The notes beneath the pieces are model-generated. The model was given only the letters and a program-made list of their open reading frames with translations. It was not told the origin of the DNA and did no database searches. Shown one piece after another: positions 8,515 through 17,187 of a stretch of 64,000 bases of DNA (positions within the stretch are counted from its first letter, which is position 1; each line of letters begins with the position of its first letter). This stretch comes from Planotetraspora thailandica (GTDB taxonomy: Bacteria > Actinomycetota > Actinomycetes > Streptosporangiales > Streptosporangiaceae), in the NCBI RefSeq assembly GCF_016863335.1, contig NZ_BOOR01000007.1:124001-188000 (forward strand). Direction: 5' to 3'. The position numbers were made by a program, and so were the translations under genes.

Positions 8515-8900
8515 TTCGGCACACCCACCGGGGCGCCCGCGCGTACGGGGACACCTCGGCCGACGATGCTGATGCGGTGTTCACACGGGCCGAGCGCGCG
8601 GATCAGCGTCTCCACGATGCGTTCGGGCTGACATCTGGTCCCGCACGTGAAGGCGTCGATGAACATCGAGCCGAATTCGGGATAGGTGTGCACGGAGACA
8701 TGAGACTCGGAGAGCAGATACACCGCCGTCATGCCGGCCGGCGTGAACTCCTTGCTCTGCATGTCGCACAGCGTCGCGCCGGATTCGTCGATGCCGCGGC
8801 GGATGGCTTCCAGGATGAGTGCGTTGTCGGTGATGTAGGCATGCGACACGGCGGTTATGTCACAGAGAACGTGCGTGCCGGTGAAGGTGAATTCAGTCAC
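8511..8900 (-). CDS. S-adenosylmethionine decarboxylase-like pyruvoyl enzyme (SpeD/SpeH type)
   Basis: A 129-residue class 1B AdoMetDC proenzyme homologue. The self-processing site is LSESHVSVHTYPE, with cleavage expected between Glu65 and Ser66 to give the pyruvoyl group, His71 as processing base and Cys86 in AFTCG as proton donor. Start GTG 8900 is chosen because it overlaps the upstream stop by 4 bases (GTGA) and has GAGGTG 9 bases before it; a longer reading from 8942 would overlap the preceding gene by 46 bases. The normal product is decarboxylated SAM, an aminopropyl donor. Homologues have been repurposed as arginine or ornithine decarboxylases, so the substrate may differ. No aminopropyltransferase is visible nearby, which makes its role in a biosynthetic operon intriguing. 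Confidence 0.8.
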   Translation of the reverse strand: MTEFTFTGTHVLCDITAVSHAYITDNALILEAIRRGIDESGATLCDMQSKEFTPAGMTAVYLLSESHVSVHTYPEFGSMFIDAFTCGTRCQPERIVETLIRALGPCEHRISIVGRGVPVRAGAPVGVPK

Positions 8901-10102
8901 GAAGTAGTCCACCTCAGTGCTTCTGCGGCCCAGCGGATACACGACCGCAGACTCCGCTCAACATGCTGGGAGGATTCGCCGCCCACGACGAAGGAGACGA
9001 CGGCGTCGGTGCTCGCGTGTGCTCCGTCGAAGCTGTGCGGGGGCTGGAAATTGGCGCGATATTGGACGACGCCCTCGGGAAGGGGCAGGTCGTGGATCGC
9101 ATCCAGGGTGCCGGCCTGCGGCGGGACGAGGAGCCAGCCGTATCGGTCGGTGCCGTGCCGGAACCTCGGCTCCTCCACCAGGCCGACCTGGTGCCTGTAC
9201 CACGTCCTGACGGGGTTCACCCCGGTGACCTGGGTGAGCGTCTCGAAGACGTGGGCGCCGCCCAGCCGCGCGGCGATCTCGCAGAAGTACAGCTCGCCTG
9301 TGGCCTCGTGGAGGAACGCCTCCAGGTGGAAGGGCGTGAGTTCCGTCGGCGGCAGCGCCCCGATGACGGCCGGCACGAACGTCTCGAATGCGCGTGCGAC
9401 CGGGTCGTCGGCGTCGAGCTGCACGCTGCCCAGGGGCCTTCCCTCCTGGAATGCCAGGCAGCCGTTGAGGTAGCGGGACGGTTGGGAGAGGACGACCTCG
9501 CCGTCGCGCATGAAGCCGTCCACGTGGTAGACATCGCCCGGAACGAACTCCTCGAGCAGCACGTCGTCGGCCGGTCGCGCCTCCACCTCCGCCCGCAGCA
9601 TCGCCTCCGAGGTCGCGACGACCACGCCGCGCGAGCCGTACCCGAGACGCGGCTTCACCACGACGGGCCAGCCGGTCCGGGCGGCGAACGAGGCGGCCTC
9701 GTCCGGTCCCGGGGGAACGAGGTACGAAGGGGTGCGGACCGCCTCCCTGACGGCATCCTTCATCAGCGCCTTGTCCCGGTACGGAAGCGCTTGGGCCTCG
9801 CCGAGCCCCGCGATGCCGTACCGCGTCCTGACCCTGGCCAGGCGCAGGATGTCGTCCTCCGTGCCGTACACGATGCGGGTGACGTTCCGGGTACGGCACA
9901 GCTCGTCCAGGCGTTCGACGACCTCGTCGCTGCCGGAGTAGTCGGCGACCCCGATGACCTCGGGGAAAGCCCGGGCGTATTCGTCGGCGGCCTCCTTGCT
10001 GGTGATGAGCACCACCCGGTCGGCCACCTCGCCCAGCCATTCGCCGAGAGGGGTGACGGCCGAGGGGATGCGATGCGCCACGACGATGGTGTTGTCAGTC
10101 AT
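8897..10102 (-). CDS. ATP-grasp ligase (third in the operon)
   Basis: A 401-residue ATP-grasp protein of the carboxylate-amine ligase type. An N-terminal pre-ATP-grasp domain (IVVAHRIPSAV) precedes the ATP-binding half, with WPVVVKPRLGYGSRGV as the phosphate-clamping loop and LLEEFVPGDVYHVDGF following. The metal-binding strand is YFCEIAARLGGAH. Such enzymes activate a carboxylate as acyl-phosphate and couple it to an amine. Start ATG 10102; 8-base overlap with the MFS gene upstream and 4-base overlap with the SpeD-like gene downstream. Three different ATP-grasp proteins in one operon suggest stepwise amide bond formation without an NRPS. The substrates are not deducible. Confidence 0.85.
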   Translation of the reverse strand: MTDNTIVVAHRIPSAVTPLGEWLGEVADRVVLITSKEAADEYARAFPEVIGVADYSGSDEVVERLDELCRTRNVTRIVYGTEDDILRLARVRTRYGIAGLGEAQALPYRDKALMKDAVREAVRTPSYLVPPGPDEAASFAARTGWPVVVKPRLGYGSRGVVVATSEAMLRAEVEARPADDVLLEEFVPGDVYHVDGFMRDGEVVLSQPSRYLNGCLAFQEGRPLGSVQLDADDPVARAFETFVPAVIGALPPTELTPFHLEAFLHEATGELYFCEIAARLGGAHVFETLTQVTGVNPVRTWYRHQVGLVEEPRFRHGTDRYGWLLVPPQAGTLDAIHDLPLPEGVVQYRANFQPPHSFDGAHASTDAVVSFVVGGESSQHVERSLRSCIRWAAEALRWTTS

Positions 10103-11324
10103 CGGCCATCACCGGTCGCAAAGTCTGCTGGCGCACGTCGGACGGCGCGGAGAACTGGTGGATGAGCAGAGGGGCGCAGACGAAGATGAACAGCGCCATG
10201 ACCCAGAAATAGAGCGGGATGCCGGCGCCGAGCAGGGTGCCCCCGACCACCGGACCGACGAAGAAACCGAGGTAGCGGATGTCGGCGAAACCAAAGTAAG
10301 CCCCCTTGCGTTCGTCGTCCGCGATCGAGTGCACCGCGATGTCGGGCGTGGGCAGCAGGATGCCCTCGCCGATGGTCCAGAAGACGATTCCGACGAAGAG
10401 CAGCGCGATGCTGGCCGAACCGGCCCAGAAGCAGAAGAACGCGATGGCGAAGTTCACGCAGCCCAACAGGATCAGCTGGTCACGGCTGAGCTTCGTGGAG
10501 ATACGGTCGATCGGTATCTGGAAGGCCAGCGCGAGCACGGCGTTCGTCATGAAGAGGGCTGCGAAGTACGAATGCGCCTGCGTTTCGTACAGGCCCTTCA
10601 TGTACAGCGGGATCATCGACTCCAGCTGGGAGAAGACGAAATAGATGGCGAGGCCCGCCGCGGTCGCCGCGAGCAGTCGCCGGTCGCGCATGGTCTTGCT
10701 GAGCGGAAAACGAACCGTGGAATGGGCGCCCGGCGACTCCAGTTCGGCCAGGAATCGCCGGCGGACGGCGAAGAGGATCAGGTAGGCGAAGTAGGTCACC
10801 GCCGGAACGCCGAAGAACCACACGGGGCTGATGCTGTACAACGCACCGCCGATGAGCGGCCCGAGTATTCCACCCAGGCACAGCGTCATGTAACGGAGCC
10901 GGAACACGCGCCCGCTCTCGTCGGCCGCCAGCGACAGGAGTTTTCTGGCGCCGGGGTTGACCAGGAAACCGGGCACGCCCAGGGCCAGAATCAGCACGAC
11001 GATCAGCACGTCGCCACGCACGGTGGCGAGTAGGGCGTAGTCGACCGTGAAGAGCGTGAGGCCGACCAGCATGATGCGCACGGCACCGAAACGGTCGACG
11101 AGCATCCCGCCCAGAATGCCGCCGAAGGCTGCCGAGAAGGCGATGCCCCCGACGACCGCACCGATCGCCGGCTTGCTCAGGGAGGTCTCGTCGGCGAGGT
11201 AGAGCGAGGCGAACGGCAGCGCAGCGAAGAATGCGATCGCGTTGAGCAGGGCACCCGATTCGAGGACCTTCTGGTGGCTGTTCAACCTCCAGAGCGGTGG
11301 TGGCTTCTCTTCCGTCCCGGTCAT
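10095..11324 (-). CDS. Major facilitator superfamily transporter, likely exporter
   Basis: A 409-residue integral membrane protein with about 11-12 hydrophobic helices. The loop between helices 2 and 3 reads GGMLVDRFGAVRIML, the MFS motif A region (G-x-L-x-D-R-F-G). The first helix begins around residue 25 after a short charged N-terminus. The frame extends upstream, but ATG 11324 (MTGTEEKPP) overlaps the radical SAM stop by 4 bases (ATGA) and is the natural coupled start. Its place inside the biosynthetic operon suggests export of the product, and with it some self-resistance. Confidence 0.85.
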   Translation of the reverse strand: MTGTEEKPPPLWRLNSHQKVLESGALLNAIAFFAALPFASLYLADETSLSKPAIGAVVGGIAFSAAFGGILGGMLVDRFGAVRIMLVGLTLFTVDYALLATVRGDVLIVVLILALGVPGFLVNPGARKLLSLAADESGRVFRLRYMTLCLGGILGPLIGGALYSISPVWFFGVPAVTYFAYLILFAVRRRFLAELESPGAHSTVRFPLSKTMRDRRLLAATAAGLAIYFVFSQLESMIPLYMKGLYETQAHSYFAALFMTNAVLALAFQIPIDRISTKLSRDQLILLGCVNFAIAFFCFWAGSASIALLFVGIVFWTIGEGILLPTPDIAVHSIADDERKGAYFGFADIRYLGFFVGPVVGGTLLGAGIPLYFWVMALFIFVCAPLLIHQFSAPSDVRQQTLRPVMADD

Positions 11325-12751
11325 CGCGCCGTCACTTGCAGCAGAGGAAGCATCCTGTTGTCGCCGTCGGTCAGCCCCTTCGTCCGCCTCTTCAGCGCGA
11401 CGAAATCGTCGAGGATGGCCTGGTCGGTGGCCGGCGAAAGGTGGTACATCATGTTCACGTACCAGATCCACCCGAGCTCGGTGATTCGGTACTCCTTCTC
11501 ATCTTCGATGAGCATTTTCTCGTCGACGAGTCGTCCGAGCTTGTCGACGATCTCCGAATCGATGTGCTCCCACCGGATTCGGCTCTTGTCCAGCCAGCCG
11601 AAGTACGGCAGGGCCAAGACGATGCCCCGCTCGTAAGGGATGTCGTCGCCGACGCTCAGGTTGATCTTGACGTCGTTGTTCTCCATGAGGTTCTTCACGT
11701 ACGTGACGCGATTGTCGTCGTTCATCACGGTGTATTTGCCGACCTGCGAGACCGCGCTGTTCCCCAGCCCGATGAGCTCGTCGTCGTGATAGGACCACGT
11801 GTGGGTGTTGTAGATGTTGAGGTAATCGCGCGAGATGAAATCCGGCCCCGGCTGGGCGCCCTCGGGCAGGCGCAGGAAACCGTGCCCGTTGTGCTGCTGG
11901 AATCCCGAGGCCCGCAGATATTGGTTCAGATAGATGGTCATCGCCATCTTGTCGATGAAGCCGAGAGGCTGCAGCCCTCGTTTGGCGTAGCCCGCATGCA
12001 GCGGAGCCTGGGTCACGATGTTCGTGATCGGATAGAGCTCGATGGTCGGGGTGCCCATGCCGGTGGCGTACTCGATGTCACGGGAGAACTGCTCGAACGT
12101 CTGCCCGTGCATGCCGTAGATCATGTCGAAGCTGGTGTAGTCGAAGTAGCGCCGGAACAGTTCGACGGCCGCGTACTCCTGCTCGATCGTGGCGGTCACG
12201 TTGAACAGTTCGCGATAAAGCGGGTCGAAGCTCTGCAGGCCGAAACGCACCTTGTTGACGCCGATCTCCCGCATCGCCGCGCACTTCTCGTCGTCGACGC
12301 TCTTCACCTCGGCTTCGAAGGTGAACTCCTGGAGCGCGGACAGGTCGAAGTTCTCGCGGATGGCATGGCCGATCCGCAGAATCTGGTCCGCGGTGAGCGT
12401 TGTGGGTGTGCCGCCGCCGAAGAAGATCGCCCGGATGGGGATCCCGGTGACCGAGGCATACCGGCCCTTCAGCTCGATCTCGCGGAGCAGGGCCTGCACA
12501 TAGGTCTCGATCTGCTCGTCCCCGGTGTTGCCCAGGCCGCGGTTCAGCGTGCAGAACGTGCAGATCGTCTCGCAGAAGGGGATGTGGAAGTACAGCGCTC
12601 TGGTCCGGACGCCCTCCGTGCCCACCCCCGAGTGGAACTCGTGGTGGGACACGGTGTCGAGCTCCTGCCCCTTCATGGGATAGAGCCAGTTGTAGAAGGG
12701 GAGCTGTCGGTCGAACTTCATGAGGGACTTGCCGGGAAGGAAGTTGATCAC
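11321..12751 (-). CDS. HemW/HemN-like radical SAM enzyme
   Basis: A 476-residue radical SAM protein of the coproporphyrinogen-oxidase-like class. Three Cys in CETICTFC (about residues 60-67) bind the 4Fe-4S cluster, preceded by YFHIPF; the fourth Cys of HemN is Thr here. FFGGGTPTTL follows (the GGE-equivalent), then FEAEVKSVDDEKCAAM and VRFGLQSFDP, all family hallmarks. A HemN_C-like domain occupies the C-terminal third. Start GTG 12751 overlaps the upstream stop by 4 bases; ATG 12721 (MKFDRQLPF) is the alternative. HemW-like paralogues in secondary metabolism perform methylation or, in CC-1065-type pathways, cyclopropanation, so a chaperone role for heme is unlikely in this setting. Reaction unknown. 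Confidence 0.85.
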   Translation of the reverse strand: MINFLPGKSLMKFDRQLPFYNWLYPMKGQELDTVSHHEFHSGVGTEGVRTRALYFHIPFCETICTFCTLNRGLGNTGDEQIETYVQALLREIELKGRYASVTGIPIRAIFFGGGTPTTLTADQILRIGHAIRENFDLSALQEFTFEAEVKSVDDEKCAAMREIGVNKVRFGLQSFDPLYRELFNVTATIEQEYAAVELFRRYFDYTSFDMIYGMHGQTFEQFSRDIEYATGMGTPTIELYPITNIVTQAPLHAGYAKRGLQPLGFIDKMAMTIYLNQYLRASGFQQHNGHGFLRLPEGAQPGPDFISRDYLNIYNTHTWSYHDDELIGLGNSAVSQVGKYTVMNDDNRVTYVKNLMENNDVKINLSVGDDIPYERGIVLALPYFGWLDKSRIRWEHIDSEIVDKLGRLVDEKMLIEDEKEYRITELGWIWYVNMMYHLSPATDQAILDDFVALKRRTKGLTDGDNRMLPLLQVTAR

Positions 12752-14013
12752 ATCAGTTCCAATCGGACAGTGGATCGAACCTGAGAAAGAAGCCGGTCGA
12801 CGGCCTCCAGATCCGGCCCCGAGACAAGGACGAACGCGACCAGTGAGCCCAGGTCGCGGGTCAGCGGCACGAAGTCGCCGGGAACGAGATCGGTGTAGAC
12901 GTCGCCCACGCCCGGAATCCGCTTCACTTCGTCGAGTCCGCGGATGGACCGGAGCGTTCCCGGGCGGTCGTCGTTGCGTATGCAGCAGATCCCGAGCGCC
13001 GCATCGAATGCCAGGTCCCGGTCGAGCAAGCCGGGATCTTCGCCGAGAAAGACCGCGAGAGTGTCGTCGTAGGGACGGATGGCGCTGTGCGCCGCCCACT
13101 GGTCGACCATGTGAGCGCCGGGGAGCCGGGTCGCCATCTCGATGAGGCAGGGGCCGGCGGCGTCCACCTTGATCTCCGTGTGCCCGGGCCCGAGCTGAAC
13201 CCGAAACGCGTCCAGGACGTCGACCACGAACTCGGCGGCCCGCGCCCAGTCCGGATCGGCGCGGGGGACCTGCACCACATCCCAGTACGGCTGGTCGTAG
13301 TCGGCCGAGGACGGCTGGCGGTACTCCCAGATGTCCAGGACCCGATGGCGGCCGTCCACGCTGAAGGTGTTCACGGCCAGCTCGCGGCCGCGGACGTACT
13401 GCTCGATCGTCCAGTTCTCCAGCCGATTGCCGAACAGGTCGAACGCGTCGAGCCGCTGTGTGGCCGCGACCAGGGCGGAGGCGTCCGGCAGCACCGTCAC
13501 ACCGTGCGACCCGGCGCCGGTGGCCGGCTTGAGGATCGCCGGATAGCCGATCCTCTCCGCCGCGGCGGCGAATCCGTCGGCCCCGACGACCTCGAACGCG
13601 GGCACTCGCAGCCCGTGCGCGGTGGCGTGCCGGCGCATCGCCGTCTTGTCGCGCCGCGCGCCGGACGTTTCCACCGGGTTGCCGGGCAGATCGAGCGCCG
13701 CGCCGAGCTGGTCGCCGACCAGCACCGAGGGTTCGGTGGTCGGGATGACGGCGCGGACCGGTCGGGGCAGGGCGTCCCGGGCGGCTTCCACGCTGCTCAG
13801 GTAGAAGGTGAGGGCGTCCCCACTCTCGTAGAAGGGATCGACGCTGGACAGGAAGTCGGGTGTGAGGGTGTAGAGGGCGATGACGCGCAAGCCGCGGCGT
13901 GCGCACGCGTTCTTGAACCCGCGACCCGTCATGGCGGGATCGACGAGCACAACGTCACCGCATGAATCCAGAGCGTGACCGGCGTTGCCCGCCGGAGGCA
14001 CAGAGAGATCCAT
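12748..14013 (-). CDS. ATP-grasp ligase (second in the operon)
   Basis: A 421-residue ATP-grasp enzyme. The N-terminal domain carries VVLVDPAMTGRGFKNACARRG; the ATP loop is YPAILKPATGAGSHGV, and the catalytic strand GPCLIEMATRLPGAHMVDQW has the Glu, Asn-equivalent and Arg pattern of BacD/carnosine-synthase-like dipeptide ligases. A C-terminal domain of about 100 residues resembles the extra lid of that group. ATG 14013 follows GAGAAG with 6 bases of spacing; 10 bases separate it from the first operon gene, and the stop overlaps the radical SAM start by 4 bases. Amide bond formation between amino acids is the family expectation; partners unknown. Confidence 0.85.
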   Translation of the reverse strand: MDLSVPPAGNAGHALDSCGDVVLVDPAMTGRGFKNACARRGLRVIALYTLTPDFLSSVDPFYESGDALTFYLSSVEAARDALPRPVRAVIPTTEPSVLVGDQLGAALDLPGNPVETSGARRDKTAMRRHATAHGLRVPAFEVVGADGFAAAAERIGYPAILKPATGAGSHGVTVLPDASALVAATQRLDAFDLFGNRLENWTIEQYVRGRELAVNTFSVDGRHRVLDIWEYRQPSSADYDQPYWDVVQVPRADPDWARAAEFVVDVLDAFRVQLGPGHTEIKVDAAGPCLIEMATRLPGAHMVDQWAAHSAIRPYDDTLAVFLGEDPGLLDRDLAFDAALGICCIRNDDRPGTLRSIRGLDEVKRIPGVGDVYTDLVPGDFVPLTRDLGSLVAFVLVSGPDLEAVDRLLSQVRSTVRLELM

Positions 14014-14023
14014 GGTGGTCTTC

Positions 14024-15259
14024 TCAGGAAGAGGACGGCTGGACCGAGATCACCAGTTCGTCGTGGATCCTCTTCCGCAGGCTTTCGAGGGCGACCCGAT
14101 CGGCGGCACGGTAGATGACCATGCCGATCCGGTCCATCGAAGAGCGCAGGGGGTGGATCACGGACCCGGCGGCGACATCGATCTCGATGTTCACCACACC
14201 CTCAAGGGCCTGCACCCGGTCGACTCCGCTGACGGACGTGACCGTTCCAGGCTCGGGGGCCGGGAACCAGACCGAGGCGATGTGGTCGTCGGTGGCCGTG
14301 ACCGAAGGGGTGTCGTCGCAGGCGACGGCGATGACGGCGTCGTAGAGATCGACGCCGGTGGCCGCCTGGACCACGTCCATGATGTAGTCGCCGGGAGTGC
14401 GGACCGCCACCTCCATGATGTGCGGGCCCGCGGGCTCCAATCGCAGTTCGAGATGCATGATGCCGCTGCGCATCCCCAATGCGCCGGCCACTTCGCCGAG
14501 GACGCTCCTGATGGCCGACTTTTCCTCGCCGCCGACCTGAGCGGGAACATGATGTTCGAGCTCAACAAAGTGAGGAGCCTCGGTAGTAATCTTCTCGGTG
14601 ACGCTCCAGAAGACGATTTCCCCGGCTGACGCGACCGCTTCGACGCTGTATTCGGGCCCGCTCAGATAACCTTCCACAAGGAAGGATTTCGGAGAGTCAT
14701 TCTCCTGACACCACGTGTGAAGCTCATTTTCATCGGTGACGATTTGCACACCCATGCTGCCCGAGCTGGACAACGGTTTCGCCACCACCGGGTATCGGCC
14801 CTCGGCCCAGGCCGCGGCGTCCTCCGCCGAGCGTGCGAGGTGGTATTCCGGCTGAGCCAGATTCCGCCGGCCGAACAGTTCACGCTGGACGAGCTTGTTC
14901 CGTGATGTGAGAACCGCCCGAAGACCCGGGCCCGGCAGGCCGAGTTCGTCGGCGAGCAGTGCGGCAGCCCTGACGTGCTGCTCGGAGAAGGCGACGACCC
15001 CGCACACGGGACCGTCGCGCAGGGCCGCGGCCGCGGCTACCAGCCATCCTTCGTCGTCGGCGCCGGCCACCGCATAACCTTGATCGTCTGGGCCCAACGC
15101 CGCCCGCGTCTCCGGCCAGGACAGCGCCTCCGCTGAGTCGAGAACGGCGACCCGTAACCCCCGAGCATGGGCCCGAGCCAGATACGGACGCCCCATCCAT
15201 CCGCATCCAACCATGAGCAGTCTTGACATACGTGCGGCCCCCAGTCCGTCGATGTCCAT
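14024..15259 (-). CDS. ATP-grasp ligase (first gene of the reverse operon)
   Basis: A 411-residue ATP-grasp protein. LLMVGCGWMGRPYLARAHARG opens the pre-ATP-grasp Rossmann-like domain; YPVVAKPLSSSGSMGV is the ATP clamp, and IMEVAVRTPGDYIMD the metal-binding strand. Two starts are possible: ATG 15259 (as given, with GGTGAG close upstream) or ATG 15229, which begins immediately at the first beta strand (MSRLLMVG) and has GGGGG eight bases before it. It heads eight genes with gaps of 10 bases or overlaps, so its upstream region should hold the operon promoter, although no clear promoter hexamers were found. The function is expected to be carboxylate-amine ligation. Confidence 0.8.
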   Translation of the reverse strand: MDIDGLGAARMSRLLMVGCGWMGRPYLARAHARGLRVAVLDSAEALSWPETRAALGPDDQGYAVAGADDEGWLVAAAAALRDGPVCGVVAFSEQHVRAAALLADELGLPGPGLRAVLTSRNKLVQRELFGRRNLAQPEYHLARSAEDAAAWAEGRYPVVAKPLSSSGSMGVQIVTDENELHTWCQENDSPKSFLVEGYLSGPEYSVEAVASAGEIVFWSVTEKITTEAPHFVELEHHVPAQVGGEEKSAIRSVLGEVAGALGMRSGIMHLELRLEPAGPHIMEVAVRTPGDYIMDVVQAATGVDLYDAVIAVACDDTPSVTATDDHIASVWFPAPEPGTVTSVSGVDRVQALEGVVNIEIDVAAGSVIHPLRSSMDRIGMVIYRAADRVALESLRKRIHDELVISVQPSSS

Positions 15260-15599
15260 AACTCACCATGACCAACGGTCCCGAATCGTCTCATGTGGCC
15301 TTTTTTACAGCAAGCCTTGACATTCCCGATTTGACTGGCAGACTCACTCGGGGGTGATCATTGCGTTCGGATCTCCGGGCGCGTTTCTGCCGAGTCGGCA
15401 GTCTGCAGAAAAGGGGGACGGGGCGCTTTTCTCCATATTTCCTGGGAGTGTGACAGGGGATTTCCCGGGGTTTCTTCATATGGCCGCGTCGTGACACGTT
15501 CGCGGACCATTCTCGACGGGTTCGTGCGTCTCGTACGGCTCAGCATTGCGCCGATCGGTGAGCGGTTCCGCTTCGCGAACGGTCGCCGGCGGTCGCGTA
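15260..15599. other. Non-coding region upstream of the ATP-grasp operon
   Basis: No convincing gene. It contains a small perfect hairpin (CTGCCG 15387-15392 with CGGCAG 15396-15401, 3-base loop) and probably the promoter of the reverse operon. Confidence 0.4.
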
Positions 15600-15815
15600 C
15601 TACGCCGGGAGGGCGGCGACATGCCGCTCGGCGGTCGGGTGTCGAAGATGGTCCAGGTTGCCACCCACGGCTGGGCCGACGTCGGCACGGTGTTCAGCGG
15701 CTGCGCAGGTGATGGGGTCGGCACCGCTGCCGGGACGCACCCATGGAGAGTCGCGCCGATGGCTTCGACCAGCCCGACATGGGCGTGGAAGATGACCAGC
15801 GCCAGGTTCGCCCCC
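15600..15815 (-). pseudogene. IS256-family (mutator-type) transposase fragment
   Basis: Reading the reverse strand from about 15811 gives GANLALVIFHAHVGLVEAIGATLHG and, about 30 codons on, VPTSAQPWVATWTIFD. These match the IS256-family block around the second catalytic Asp (LVISDAHxGLVEAIGATLPGA ... VPKSAQPWVATLVRTIFDQ), but the Asp position is altered and the segment between is scrambled by frameshifts. No start, no N-terminal domain and no terminal repeats remain. It is a dead remnant beside the left cluster. Confidence 0.5.
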
Positions 15816-15984
15816 GGCAGGATTGGACCTGCGGCACCCGCCTTAGGAGAGTGTGGGCGGCACTGCTTATTCACTAGGAATGACCTGCAGAAACGCTAAG
15901 TGCGACACTCGCCATTTGTATGATCATCCCGCTCATGTCCCGCATCCGCCAAGACGACTACGAGACAACGGAACCAGCCGTCCC

Positions 15985-16410
15985 TGCACCGCCAGCTCAC
16001 CAAGCTGCCCTGGCGTCAGGTCGACATGCACTACCGCAGCAAAGACCGCGGTCACGGCCGCGAGGAACGACGCACGCTGAAGATCGTCAGCGTCAAAGTC
16101 CGGGCTCCTGTTTCCCCATGCTGTTCAGGCGGTCCAGATCAAACGCCAAGTCCGAAGCATCGCCGCAGGAATTGAATGGCGGACCAACTCCGTCTACGCC
16201 ATCACCAGCCTGCCCGAATTCCAAGCCGTCCCGCCGATCTCGCCGCCCTGGAGCCGCGGACGCTGGACCATCGAAAACAGGCTGCACTGGGTCCGTGACG
16301 TTACCTACGGCCAAGACCTCTCCCAGACCCGTACGTCAACCGACCCCGTGCCATGGCCACCCTGCGCAACATCGCGATCGGCGCCCTGCGTCTGACCGGC
16401 ACCGACGGCA
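15985..16410 (+). pseudogene. ISAs1-family transposase fragment, frameshifted
   Basis: Several frames together spell the C-terminal half of an ISAs1-type DDE transposase: KLPWRQVDMHYRS and RRTLKIVSVKVRAP, then in other frames WRTNSVYAITSLPEFQA, WTIENRLHWVRDVTYGQDLSQ and finally MATLRNIAIGALRLTG. At least two frameshifts are needed, so the gene is dead. It runs directly into an unrelated IS4-type transposase fragment. Confidence 0.55.
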
Positions 16411-17187
16411 GTCGTGTCCACGACCGCTACCGCCTGATCACCACTTTGCTGGACCATCGCCGCTACCCGGCCCTGGAGGTGGTCAGTCTGTACCACGAAC
16501 GCTGGGAAATCGAGATCGCCTATCTCGCGCTGCGGCACACGCTTCTCAACGGCCATGTCCTGCACTCCGGCGACCGGCCTGGCCTGGAGCAGGAGATATG
16601 GGCCCTGCTCACGCTCTACCAACTGCCGCGCATGGCCATGGTCACCGCCGTCGAAACCTGCCCCGGCACCAACCCCGACCGGGCCAGCTTCACCACCGCA
16701 TTGGAGACCGCTCGCGATCAGCTCGCCGCAGCCCGCGGCATCTGCCCCGACGGTCCTGTCGACCTGCTCGGCGCCATCGGCCGAGGGATCCTGCACGCTC
16801 TCCTGTCGGCCCGCCGTCCCCGCTACAGCGCCCGCAAGGTCAAATGCGCCACCTCCCGCTTTCTGAACCGCGATGATGGCCGCCCCCACAACTCCACCAC
16901 GATCACCGCGATCGACATCGCTCTCCACACCCCACCGCTCGAGCTTTCGGCCCACCGCCGCATCCGCAGTCGCGGCACGTCCAGCCCACCCCCAGTCCCC
17001 GACCCGCCGGCAGCGCGTCATGGAGATCGTGATCACCGACCCGCACGGGAGTTGGCAGGGCAGTCAGCTTGCCGAACAACTCGGGATCAAGCCCCGGAAC
17101 CTCCTGACTCAGCTGGCCGAATGGGCCCGCCTGGGCTTCCTCATCCGGACAGGCGCCGGGACCTACACGCTTACCGCGCCGCTGTAG
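16411..17187 (+). pseudogene. IS4-family transposase C-terminal fragment
   Basis: The ORF open from 16353 switches at about 16415 from ISAs1 sequence to IS4-family sequence: YRLITTLLDHRRYPALEVVSLYHERWEIE carries the YREK-like region with the catalytic Glu, followed by IEIAYLALRHTLLNGHVLHS. After a frameshift near 16900 another frame continues with MEIVITDPHGSWQGSQLAEQLGI and WARLGFLIRTGAGTYTL, the winged-helix tail of this transposase group, ending at 17187. The N-terminal half with the first two Asp residues is absent. The fusion to the ISAs1 fragment is by deletion or insertion, not a functional chimera. Confidence 0.6.

Noticed and set aside
11321-12751. Housekeeping HemW heme chaperone
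   Set aside because: Overlapping codons tie it to biosynthetic ATP-grasp and exporter genes, and its N- and C-terminal parts are unlike housekeeping HemW.
6276-15259. NRPS or PKS cluster
   Set aside because: No adenylation, condensation, ketosynthase or carrier-protein motifs were found; bond formation is best explained by ATP-grasp proteins.
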